Assembly: GCA_023078555.1 (NCBI GenBank)
Contig: CM041197.1
Location: 11,133,257 to 11,197,256 of the forward strand
Direction: 5' to 3'
Source: Ulva prolifera
Taxonomy: Eukaryota; Chlorophyta; Ulvophyceae; Ulvales; Ulvaceae
DNA length: 64,000 bases
The position numbers and the translations under genes are program-made. Under the pieces are notes generated by a model, which was not told the origin of the DNA, made no database searches, and worked only from the letters and a program-made list of their open reading frames with translations. This document shows, piece by piece, positions 46,101 to 56,600 of the stretch (position 1 is the first letter of the stretch; every line of letters starts with the position of its first letter).

Positions 46101-48753
46101 GCTGGACTCTTTGTTTTTGTTGCGATGACCAGCGAGCTAGGCTATACTGTTCGTGGCACCTCCTGCTAGGTGCCTCTACTCGTCAGCATCTGCTTAATAC
46201 CCTCATCGATGGCTACGCTGTTGGTGGCAAGGAGCCTCTCATGGTGTGCGCGGACATGCAGCAGCCCGACCCATCGCTGGAGGATAGGCGGGTGCCGGCG
46301 TGGCTTGCCGGCGCGGCCTGCGACGGCACCGAGGCGGCCCTCACCGACTGCCCAGGCGTTGCCTTTGGGACCAACACCCAGGCCTGTGGCCTGCGAAATG
46401 TGCTGGTCATTACATGCTTCAACAGTGATGACCCCGGTGCAGTGCTTCCATTGTGTCACCTGGCTTCAAGCAAAGCTCGGCTGTTGCCTCGATGCCTCAA
46501 AACGGTTATCATATGATACCCATGAGCATGGATTGTGCATCTTGTAACAGAAGCTGGACAGATGTATTCATACATGAAGCCGTCTGATCCGGTGGTCTGA
46601 CCTGCATGTGGTGTCTTCAATGTCACATGTATCGCCCGAGTAGCGCAATCAATGTACATCTTCCGAGTAGCAACTTGAACATCGGTGTGTGTCTATGCCA
46701 GACGAATTGCGTTTTTAATTTGTCAGACATAGTCTCTGATATATGATGTATGATATATGATATATGATGTATGTGGCACACATGCCGACAGTGGTGCGGT
46801 GAAACGCATGTACTGACGGGCTAGGAATGTAATCAGCAACGAAGTTCTACTCGCTGTGCAGGTAGGGACGGCGAGCTGCGGCTTGTGCAAGGCGGCTCGG
46901 GCCCGGGGTACGAGTACGGCCGCCTCGAAATCTTCCTAAGGGGGTTCTGGAGCACCATCTGCGATTTTGACGGCTTCACCCCGGACTCGGCGAAAGTGGC
47001 CTGCAGCATCCTCGGATTTGATGGCGGCTCCTCGCTCCAATTCGGGCAGCCCTACTCCACCGCATTCTGGGCTGAGAATCAGGTACACATTCCGGCAACA
47101 CTTTCTAGCTGTATGCGTCTTCAATCTTCCATGAATTGGTGTGTGCCATTGGGAGACCAGGGCTTAGGAGAGTAAGGAACTGACAAGAAAATTACCCGTA
47201 TATGTATCCACGTTCTCTCCAGACATTCTGAAGAGTTTCATTCGGTTCACTGGTTGGAGTCATGGTGTTCTGCCGCTCCAAAAATCTCGGTCTCAGGGCT
47301 GTTTCTGCAGGTGCTGGTGGCTAGCCTGCCCGTCGCGCTGGCCTCGGTGGACTGCAACGGCACCGAGACATCCCTCCTTGACTGCACCTCAAGCCAAGAT
47401 GACCTGCAGCAATGCGGCATTGTGGGCACCAACCTCACAGACGCCACAGTCCTAACCTGCGCAAGCACCGCAGACAGTGCGCTTCAAGAGTCCTCATGCC
47501 GTCAGACGTGACCCAGGAGAACTGCAGTTGTCGCTGAGCCGTCTTCTTGGAGCGCCACATGCATGCAGTACTGTGAACGCATGCAGATGCACGCAAATGC
47601 TGACCATCCCTGTCCACCTGGCCACCTGATATCTGAGCATTTTATTGACAGACTCCCATTGTATGGCCGGACGAGAGAGCAATCACCACAGAATGGAGCA
47701 GTTGCTTGCAGCATGCATTTAAAACACCATAATCGGCCACGGCTGCATCAGCTGCCTCTTACATGCAAAAGTGCAGCAGTGATGGACCAAGACAGCGACA
47801 ATGCATGCGCAAATATGTGGAGTTCACCAACACTTCCCCCACTGCTGAATTAGCGTAGATCTATGGCAATCCATGTGCTGGACATAGCACACGCGTACGG
47901 AAGCGGTGGAACTGGATCGGCCAGGTCTGTGCAGGCTGCGACAAGACACCGCCACCAGAGGAGGGCTCTGTGCGCCTACGAGGCGGCTTCGGCACGCCCT
48001 GCGACCCCGTGCACACCGGCTTTGTCGAGGTCTTTCACCAGCAGGAGTGGGGGGCCATCTGCAGCGGCAATGCCAGGACAGAGACGCTCGCCGCCGATGT
48101 CATCTGCCGGCAGCTTGGCTTCCCCCACGGCACCCTCGTCGACCCATTGACAAACGTAGCCGATCGTGTGTTTACGCTGAACGATGAAGGCGGCTATGAC
48201 TACATGCCGTACATCCCCGACGCCGAGGAGGCGGAGGAGGAGCAGGAGCGTTTCTGGCTGACCCGGGTGCTGTGCCGGGGACCTGAGGAGAAGCTGCTAG
48301 ACTGCGACCTTGACGAGGGCTTCCTCACAAACAACGGCGGCTGCACAGGGAACAGGGTTGTGCGGCTGACGGTGGCGTGCCGCACGTTCCCTGTGACAGA
48401 GGCGCTCGAGGCCGTCACCACCCCGGGCGCAGGTGCGAATACTCGAGATAGTTTCAACAGGCCTGTTGCTGTGTTTCGAGTGTATGCTGCCACTGGGGTA
48501 GCACCATTGCACAGCATTCTATAGCTATACATGCGTCATGTCCTCCGAGTCATCATTGACAAACAACACTTCCAGAGTTGCCCTTTGAGTTCCACACCGG
48601 CCTTCTATGCTGATGCGCTTGAGTGATGACTTGGTGAAAGTGTGCACTGAACATCTAGTGGCTGGTTGCGTGTAGCTTGGTTGTGTCGCCACGCTTGTGA
48701 CTGCCAGTGCAGCCACCTGCCCCGTCTCAGCCCACTGCGATACGAGCCAGATT

Positions 48754-48784
<31 letters not shown>

Positions 48785-51700
48785 GCTGATGAAGCTGCAA
48801 CAGTTGTTGACTGAAGGAGGCATCTGCGTACACGCTGAACCTCACAGCTGTTCTGGCTGCAGCTAGAAATATCAGGCCTGTCACCGATTTTTATAAAGCT
48901 CTTGTTCTGAAGTTAGCAGCCATTCCTGCAGTGGAAGGCGACGTGCGGCTGGTCGACGAGGTGTCGGTCTCCAACTGGCAGCTCGGCCGCCTCGAGGTCT
49001 TCTTCGAGGGCTCCTGGAGCCAAGTCTGCGCTCAGGAATTTGACGGGCCAGACGCGGACGTCGCCTGCCGCCAGCTCGGCCTCGGTGCCGGCTCCGCCGG
49101 GCCGAACCGCGCCAATGGCGCTCCTGCAGTGGACGACCGCCTGGTGTTCCCTGTAGTGGCGCTGACAACGCCCGGCTGCAACGGCACCGAGGAGTCCCTG
49201 CTGGACTGCGGCCCCTTCACCGGCCGGCTGCCACGCTTCGGCGACCGTGGCTGTTTCGGTGACGACGACCCCGGCCTGACACTCGCATGCGTTGCGACGG
49301 CAGAAGAAGGTACGCCCGGCGCAGCTGCCTGCGACACGATCTGATCATCAACGAACAAGCGAAGCATGTGCTGGAGATGCAGACACCTGGTGCACGATGG
49401 CGCGGCGATGCATGTCTTCTCCCGGAGGGTATCGAGTACATTTGCTGACGCCAAGCGCGTACCGGCGCTTTCACGGCGGTGGAGTCAGCTTGGCGAGTGA
49501 CATTTCATGATCATGTAGATCGAGATGGAGCCAAGGACTTGCTGCATGTCCATGCGGACGCGTGCAATCATCGCACGCGGAGCGCTCTAGATCTGCTACA
49601 TGTGACTGCCACGATGCCATATAGATCGTCTGCTGTGAGGGACACGCGTACCTCTTACGCGGCGCATGTGCCAAATTTGAATTTAAAGCCTCACCATCAC
49701 TGACCAGATCATTCTCTTGTGCCGCCCCATGACCAGCATGATCTTGATATGCGCGTTGAGTCTCCTTGCAGCATTTCGATACCCACCGTCAGGAAGTTTG
49801 CATTGTTGTGGGTTTGATCGTTCTGTTTTAGTTATCATGAATTGAGTGGCTAGAGGTGTTCAAGATGCATCTGTCTGACGATGTAACACTATTTCATGCA
49901 TTCTTTTGGCTCGCAGGGGAGGAGGGGGCTCTGCGGCTGACGGACGGGGGGGACGGGGGCGCCACCTCCGCCGGCTTCGGCATCCTCGAGATCTTCCACG
50001 CCGGCGCTTGGGGCACCTTCTGCGAGGGTGTGCCCGACTCCGGGCTCTACGACTATGGGCCTGTGCAGACCTTTACTGAGGTTCGCTCTTCAGAGGCTGT
50101 GTGCAGTAGCTCTGCACGCAGATCAGGCCATGCATTGAACCTTTGCGGCGAGGTCATAACTTTCCATGTCATCCGGCAACTCTACCATCAGCAGTGCAGA
50201 AGCAGCCCAGCGTTGGCTGACATGAAATGGTTCAATACATCGGATTGCTGTTGACCACACGTTGGCGGTAAAATCACTATGCTTGATGTCGCATGCATGT
50301 CCCTTGTATCTCAGGCCCTCGTCTGTGACGTCAGTGGGCACGTGGGGCCCGGTCCTGGATGAATTCATCGAAGGCTATGTACACAAATACAGTATGAATG
50401 CGCTTGTGTTTGTGCAGAGCGCCGCGGCGCCCGCATGTCGAGAGCTCGGCTTTGTGGACGGCGTCTTTGCAGATGTGGCATCGATCCCTGCCAATGTCAC
50501 GCTGCTGCCTGCCTGGCTTGGCGCCGTGCCCTGTGTCGGCAACGAGTCGTCTCTGGCAGGCTGTGGCCCCCTGCAGTTCGGCAACACGGAGATGTGCGGC
50601 CTGACGCAGCGCCTCGTCTGCACATCCTCCGGACCTGGACCTCCATCAGGTCGGTCACTGCCAATTTGCTGGGCTGCGCATGTCGTGGCTTGCTGCTGTG
50701 CCATGCATCCCTCATGATCGAGCGACCAGAGAGCATATCAAAGATGATGTACGTACGCCTCAGATGTACTTCATTGACGTGCACATCTTCATGCTGTGAG
50801 GTTCAACCTCACAAGTTGTCCGTGACCAAACAGCTTTATGGTGGCAGCCAACATCACATTGAATCTGGTGCTGCCAGCAAAAGTGGCTGTCTCCAATCTG
50901 AGTCACCAGCACTATAGATAATAGCTAATGTTAGCTAATAGCACACTCCAGTGTGCATGTATCTCACTAGGCTCCAGGAGTTTGAATAATGCAGCCCGTG
51001 CACTCCCTCTCATCATCAGCCTTGCTAAATCCACCACAGCACAGTGGTGCCAAATTGTTTGGATGTCATCGAAAATGCAACGGGCTCTGTGAATCAACAC
51101 GTGCACAAGCACGCATCCCGGAGGCCGGCTGCATCTGGCCTCCTCGGCTCAATTATGCACTATGACTACCTGGCCGCGGTTTGCTTGTACGCAGAAACTT
51201 TCAAAGGCCGACTCCACTTTCCGTTGCAGGCCCGAGCCGCGGCGAGGCTCGGCTCACCGGCGGCAGCGCCGACCCCGGCGGCGCCTGGGCGTACGGCCGC
51301 CTCGAGGTCTCCGACGGGGAGTTCTTCAGCTCCATCCGCGAGCAGAGGTCCACCGAGCGGTTCGGCCGGCGCAGCACGCAGGTCGCGTGCCGCTCCCTCG
51401 GCTTTTCGGCCGGTGCACAGATCCTCTCTGGCAGGCTGTCAGCGTTGCCCGGGCCGTCCGGAGAGGTTGACACGCTCGACCGCATTGCGTGCAAGGGCGA
51501 CGAGGCAACGCTGGCAGACTGCGAGTTCCTGAAGTACTACAGGCCGGACAACGGCCCGGCGATTGAGGACGCGTCAGTGACGGTGATCTGCAGCAGCCCA
51601 TCCGGTGCGACCCACAGCTTCAGAGGCTGCGCCTGTCCAGTGTAGATGGTGAACACGCATGAGGTTTGTGTGGCAATCACATCTGCGTGATGAATCTAGC

Positions 51701-53095
51701 AAGGCTGCCACATCGCATATTCCTCTCAAGGTCCTCTGGATGCTGGGCGGATGTTGTCACAGCCAAATATAGCGAGCATCGAATGAATTCCAGCCATGGG
51801 CGAGGTGCCGCCAGTGACACTCATGGCACAGCCAAATGATAAGTGCGACTGGAATGTGTCTCACAAGAGTGAAACGGTGTAAATGTTGAACACATGTTAC
51901 ATAAGAAGGCCCAGTGCGTCGCAGCCGGTGGTGTACATGTGAGGAGTTGTACCAGATGGCTCGCCACTTCAGCATGTCGGCCCACTCATTTGGAGTTTTC
52001 AATATCAACTTTTGGACACAGGGTAGCATCTTCAGAGCAACTGCAGACACTTTATCCGGCTCCGCTCCCAATCGCAGAAGAGGGATCCCCTCGAAACAGC
52101 CAGTGCCGCTAGCAGGCTGCGCCCGCAGCTGCCAGTCGTCCACAGTGCATGGTGTGCAGCAGTGTCGGGTCATCGGGCTCGATCACATAGAACAATTCCG
52201 AATATCCAGATCTATTTTTTGGCCGGCAGACCTGAAAATGCCGCAAAGCGGCATACATTGGTGTGCAGGGTGTTCCACCAACAGCAGCGCCCCGGCCCAG
52301 GGCGACGTGCGCCTGGTAGATTTGTTCGGTATCACCGCTCAGACATCCCCCTGTGACGCCGTCCACTTTGGCGGCGTCGAGATCTTCAATGACGGCCAGT
52401 GGGGGCGTGTCTGCAGCGGCCGCTTCCGGGGCACGGAATCGGACTTCACCATCGACGCAACCGTCATCTGCCGGCAGCTCGGATTCCCCTTCGCCAGCCT
52501 CATGGACGCCGAGGATACCCCGGACAGGAGCTTCTCCATTGACGGTGCTGACTACGGCGACTATAGTGACCCGGTGGAGCTCGTGTGGGCGACAGACGTG
52601 CTGTGCACCGGCACCGAGGCGCGCCTCGACGAGTGCTTCTTCCCCGAGGACTTTGGAGCAGCGCCCATTGACAGCGGCTCCGGGCCGCCCGTGTTGACCG
52701 GAGTGAGCGGGGCGCCGTGCGGGCGCCGGGACGGCCGTGTGCTTGGAGTCGCGTGCCGCCAGTTTGAGATTGAGGGTGCGCGTCCGTGTAGATCGCTCTG
52801 TGCCGGGTTGTGTATTCCCTGGGAGTACTCGATGCAGATCCCTCAGGGTGTCGGTGCCTCATGCCCTCGAGAGTGCCCGCAGCTGGCGGCGAGGTGGTCT
52901 CGTCCCTGTGCATATGCGGCGCTGTCTGGCTGCCGACGTCAACAGGGCCCATATGGCTTGTTTGAATCTTTTTCCTCTCGTCCCTTTTGTGCATGTTGAC
53001 TGATTTCGTCAGTTTCTGCAGCCTGGGAATCAGTCCATTTATGGGACCAAGGGGGCTGTTGGTGTGCAGAGTCTGATGTCATCCGGCGCCTCTAG
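42748..53095 (+). CDS. Gene C: intact secreted eight-SRCR-domain protein
   Basis: Fourteen exons join without any break: 42748-43105, 43509-43729, 44942-45146, 45400-45614, 46262-46436, 46862-47082, 47311-47476, 47935-48432, 48932-49309, 49917-50080, 50418-50649, 51230-51604, 52269-52775, 53070-53095. They give 3,741 nt and 1,246 residues. The order is: signal peptide (residues 1-28), Arg-Pro/Gln-Pro linker (about 43-85), acidic Pro-rich spacer, SRCR domains at about 120-261, 262-391, 392-520, 521-686, 687-812, 813-944, 945-1069 and 1070-1238, and the tail ESDVIRRL. SRCR domains are extracellular ligand-binding or matrix modules. No membrane segment, lipid anchor or enzyme domain is seen, so the protein is probably secreted. 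N-glycosylation sequons (CNGTE) recur in domains 3 and 5. This is the best template for the array. The ligand is unknown. Confidence 0.87.
43509..45146 (+). CDS. Gene C SRCR domain 1 (exons 2 and 3)
   Basis: Exon 2 (43509-43729) carries GDLRLVGRV, GALQVF and the core VACRQLGF. Exon 3 (44942-45146) carries LACTGTEERLVDCPG and ends VACGT. Six cysteines fit positions 2, 3, 5, 6, 7 and 8 of the SRCR fold. The phase-0 intron lies after the third-cysteine core, as in two-exon group A domains of animals. Exon 3 is 205 nt in A, B and C. Confidence 0.88.
45400..46436 (+). CDS. Gene C SRCR domain 2 (exons 4 and 5)
   Basis: Exon 4 (45400-45614) has GELRMSRG, GQLEVFNGGGW, MVCDR and VACKQLGF. Exon 5 (46262-46436) has AACDGTEAALTDCPG and ACGLRNVLVITC. 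There are six cysteines. The position-7 cysteine present here is Phe in gene A. Confidence 0.87.
46862..47476 (+). CDS. Gene C SRCR domain 3 (exons 6 and 7)
   Basis: Exon 6 (46862-47082) reads GRDGELRLVQGGSGPGYEYG, RLEIFLRGFWSTIC and VACSILGFDGG. Exon 7 (47311-47476) reads SVDCNGTETSLLDC and ends VLTC. There are six cysteines, with a phase-0 intron at the same fold position as domains 1 and 2. Glutamine or arginine after VAC is replaced by Ser-Ile here in all copies except D. Confidence 0.87.
47935..48432 (+). CDS. Gene C SRCR domain 4 (exon 8), eight cysteines
   Basis: A single 498-nt exon, phase 1 at both ends, encodes a whole domain with a long acidic loop (EEAEEEQERFW) between the ICRQLGF core and the LLDC motif. 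Two extra cysteines near the start (SCDK and TPCDP) raise the count to eight. One sits where group B domains have Cys1. The usual Cys4 after the LGF core is absent, so the extra pair may bond within the N-terminal part. The length is the same in gene B. Confidence 0.87.
48756..48785 (+). repeat. G30 homopolymer in gene C intron 8
   Basis: Thirty consecutive G on the sense strand lie about 145 nt before exon 9. The transcript could form a G-quadruplex there. The length may be unstable or mis-assembled. Confidence 0.8.
48932..49309 (+). CDS. Gene C SRCR domain 5 (exon 9)
   Basis: The single 378-nt exon encodes GDVRLVDEVSVSNWQLG, SWSQVC, VACRQLG, PGCNGTEESLLDCG and LTLACVA. It has six cysteines in the group A positions but one exon, so exon count and cysteine count are uncoupled here. 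It is phase 1 at both ends. Confidence 0.87.
49917..50649 (+). CDS. Gene C SRCR domain 6 (exons 10 and 11)
   Basis: Exon 10 (49917-50080) ends TFTE. Exon 11 (50418-50649) begins SAAAPACRELGF. The phase-0 intron therefore falls before the third-cysteine core, not after it as in domains 1-3, which suggests a separate intron gain. There are six cysteines. Exon 10 varies in length between copies (149, 158 and 164 nt) without breaking frame, marking a tolerant loop. Confidence 0.85.
51230..51604 (+). CDS. Gene C SRCR domain 7 (exon 12), four cysteines
   Basis: A single 375-nt exon, the same length in A, B and C, encodes GEARLTGGS, YGRLEVSDGEFFSSI, VACRSLGFSAG, IACKGDEATLADC and VICS. The cysteine after the WGxV strand is replaced (SSIREQ) and the seventh cysteine is also missing. 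In the SRCR fold these two bond to each other, so the pair seems to have been lost together. The change is shared by all three copies. Confidence 0.87.
52269..52775 (+). CDS. Gene C SRCR domain 8 (exon 13), eight cysteines
   Basis: The single 507-nt exon, with identical length in A, B and C, encodes GCS at its start, SPCDAVHFGGVEIF, ICRQLGFPF, VLCTGTEARLDECFFPEDF and VACRQFEIE. Like domain 4 it has two extra N-terminal cysteines and a long insert (ADYGDYSD). Domains 4 and 8 resemble each other more than their neighbours and may derive from one ancestral module. Confidence 0.87.
53070..53095 (+). CDS. Gene C terminal micro-exon encoding ESDVIRRL and stop
   Basis: After a GTGTGCAG acceptor, 26 nt complete the split Glu codon, encode SDVIRRL and end in TAG. 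The same exon is found at 19,532-19,557 (gene A) and 38,809-38,834 (gene B). Base differences among the three are confined to third positions (GTA/GTC and CTT/CTG/CTC), so the peptide is conserved while silent sites drift. Confidence 0.8.
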
Positions 53096-53596
53096 TGCCT
53101 GGGAACAGAGCTGACAGTCATCTGGAGTGAGACGGTCCACCAATCGCGACTTTTTGCCCGAGCCCATTGTCCAAGGATCATACAAAACATCTTGAGGGCA
53201 AGCACAGAGCTCCTCAAGGTACCAGGCATGCCCTGAAGAACAGCGGCCACTGCATGCTGCATGCTCTCCTCTTTGTTGCTGCCACCTTGCGGTTTGGCAC
53301 TTCCTCCCGCGGAGAGACGCCGTCATTGCCACTAGTACATCCTGGTGTGCATTCAGCGGCCAAAAGCTGGCTATACATTGATGGGCTCTGTACAAGAACA
53401 ATGCCTCAATAAGACCGACTTTCGCATGCGCCACTGTAAGGCTGTGTCTACAGATTGCAGCAGGTGCTATGCTGCGGATGCATCCTCTCTGATATGTGGA
53501 CCAGAGCTCTTTTGTGCACATTGTTGGCTTTCTTTCTTTCAAACTTATGTCTCTCATCTTTTCTATCCTTTCTGCTTGAGCTTCACAAGGTGTCTT

Positions 53597-53601
53597 TGTA
53601 A
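53597..53601 (+). terminator. Candidate TGTAA poly(A) signal of gene C
   Basis: TGTAACTTGGC lies 502 nt past the stop, matching the spacing and flanking bases after genes A and B. The interval 53,096-53,596 is taken as 3' untranslated region. Confidence 0.6.
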
Positions 53602-53619
53602 CTTGGCATCGTCATGGCC

Positions 53620-56600
53620 ATGCCTAAATGCATGGTGTTTCTGTGCTCAGAGCCACAGCTGGCGTCATAACTGCTCCTCTGCACAGTCTGGTCATACAGT
53701 ATGAGCTGCAGTTCGCCCTTCTGTGCCAATTTCCACCTGTCACCACTGCACTCGTCTGCCAGCGAAAGTGCCGCTCTGTGCCGCTGAGTGCCGCTGTGTG
53801 CCGCGTACGTCGTTGCAGTTGGGGGAAGAACCACCGACACAGGCCTCAGGCTCAATGCCCGCCAGGCATACGGTTTGCGGCCCAGCGTGTGCGGGTCGAG
53901 CTCCGGGAGACACACCGATAAGCCGAGACCCGCCACCGTGACGGACTTGCACACGACTGGCAGAACTGCAAAACGGGGGGGCCGGCAGGCCTGTAGTGGT
54001 GTGGGTGGATGCCTGTGGCAGTCCAGTGATGTGGCACTGCATTGTGGCACTGCATTCTTGCAGTGCGATGACTCGTTCTTGTGGTTCTTACCAGCCGGAG
54101 GGTCAACGACCCCGTGGCATTGCGGCCGGCCATATCACCGGACTGCCGTAAAAGGTGGGTCCGGTGGGTTCACGTGACAGAAGTGTGAACGGGGTCAGAC
54201 ACACACAACAGAAGATTCTCTTCTGAAGTAACAGCCACACACACGCCGCCACACTACAGCAGTAATCATGCCACACGTTTCGTCTGGCCGATGTGTGATG
54301 TGATCGGGTGTCCTGCAGTGCAGTGTACTGTGTGACAAGGACAAAGCCGGAGGAGCCGGTAGCACCGCCAGGACGACGAGGAAGCACATGAACCAATCAA
54401 AGCATGCGGCAGCCACCTCGAATCCGACCAAACTCGGGACCAAGTCACAGCAGGCACCCGCACACAGCACCCCCGCCTCAGCCCGACAGGAATCCACTGA
54501 ACGTGCACCCACACACCCCCACACCACACCCACATACCCGTCAAGCCGCCGGGGGGGCCCGCCACCCCAGCCCCCAGACCCCTTAAGTGAACTGTGCGGA
54601 CCGCACGTGCGGGGTTCTGCCTGGGCAGGCACTAGCAGCTGCCTTTCCGCGGATTCGTCATTGCCCCCGGTGTTGGGTAACATTGTACCATGTGCTCATA
54701 CTGTTGAGGCCGCCATGCATGTATGCGCATACTGTTGATGCTGCCATGTACAGTTGAGGCCGCCATCCATGCAGGCTTCCACACCCTAGCATTCGGAAAT
54801 GCTCCATGTGGCCTCGGTCTCCATGTGACCGGGACCGTCTGCGTGTTACCCCCACCCCCACATGTGTGCTATGCACGTGCGTACGCGGGGAATGTTTCGG
54901 AGCCAATTCCATGTCCCGGTGCTGGAGGGCGTAGAGGACCCGATCTTGCCAGAGGGGGGCACATGTGCATGCGCTGCTGCAGTGTGTGTGACTGTTTATC
55001 CGGAAGAGAATCCTTCGCTGTGCACAGCGTTTTTGTCCATGCCGTTCTCTCTTCTGTAACACGTTCCTGTCTCGAGAACGGTGCTGACAACATCACGATG
55101 CGCGAGCGTGCTTGTCGCCACAGTGGCAGGGATGGTCACGGTGCAATCGTATCTTGCGAGACTGTTTGGGTGCACACACGCCAGTGCACAGGATGCCTGG
55201 GATCTTGAGAGCGTGGCAGTTCCATTGACGCGTCGGTTTCGCACAAGGGTGATGTTGTGATCACGTTGGAGATCTCCAAGTAACACTTTCCGGGACAGAT
55301 CGCCGGAGCACGGGTGAACGCGGTGTGGCCTCGCGAAACGGGGACCTGATCTCTCTGTTCATGAACCGCGGAGCCCCGCAGAGTGCTACCCAGCGTCACC
55401 ATTGCATGCTCCCCGCAGGCATGGCTAGGCTTCATAGAGTGAAGCCTAGGCGCGTCACTGTTCATTCCTTGAACAAGTGTTGGTGTCTGGATGCGCATCA
55501 ACGATTCCATCTCATAGCAACAGACGGCAATCGCTGTGTTACCTTCTCTTGACTGAAATTGCGGCCATCAGGTCTACATTGGCTTGAAATTGCTATTCTT
55601 GAACGAGTGGCTACCAGTTTCACGATCGGGCTGCTTCTCCGTAGGCATGCAGGTCTAATGCAATGCAGTCGAAGAGCCTCACAAGGTGCACGCTATGCAG
55701 TGCCTCTCCGGCTTAATACATATGGTAGTGCAGCATGAACTGCAGTACGCTGATATGGCAGGCACAGCATATACTCAAGCAGTGGCAACTTGAGCAGCAC
55801 GAAACGGCCCGGGTCGGGACCTCTGTAACGGCTACCAGACTGCAACTGTTGTGTACACATACGCTAGATGATTCGCTCTTGCACATATATATGCCGACCA
55901 GCAGAACGCAACAGGGCTTGCTCGAGTATGTTGTGTGAGTAGATGCCTGTTCTCTCCCGTACACTCCAATGAGACCTCAGGTCACGCTGCGTGCAACGAC
56001 GGCAGCATGCTGACACGATTACATTCCCATCAGATTATTTTCGAATGCTGCTTTCAGACCAGTGCGCTGTGGTAATACAACGCACGGTGGATCTGTGACG
56101 TGCGGAATGGCCACAGATGCCAACGTCCATCATGCGTTCGGCTGCCAGATCACACTTGAATCGAAGACGATGTGAAAATGTTATGCCCTTGCTCTCAAAC
56201 ATATACGTCAGCAGCAAGGATGTGTGTGGAGCGTAGCACTACCAGGGATTGACCGTCAGCGCGCGCCGTAATCGCGCACGAATCTGCGATTGTGGGTAAC
56301 ACCAACGAGCATACCTTGATCATCATGGCAGCCTTTGAGTTGAAGTCACCAGTGCAGTGGTCCTACGGCCTCGTCGCTTATGCTGACAACCGCTCATCTG
56401 CACGAACAACAGTCCCTGCTCCCACAGTCCAACAAATTGCGATGGGTTAGCAGTGAGATACATCAGACGATACAATGGGACGATGGAGCTCCCTCGTCTG
56501 AGAACCACATCGCGAGGAAGGCGCCTATGGGCCTCACTGTGAAGGTTCCTCCCCGTGAAGGTTCCTTCCCTTTAGACGGTTCTGTGGTTATGTCAAGTAG

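Noticed and set aside
46735..46772. ATATGATGTATG-type short repeat as a functional element
   Set aside because: It is an ordinary short AT-rich microsatellite in an intron, without conservation in the paralogues.
51914..52999. 361-codon open frame on the plus strand as one protein
   Set aside because: Only 52,269-52,775 has SRCR homology and conserved length. The sequence before it is intron 12 and after it intron 13, with matching splice sites in genes A and B.
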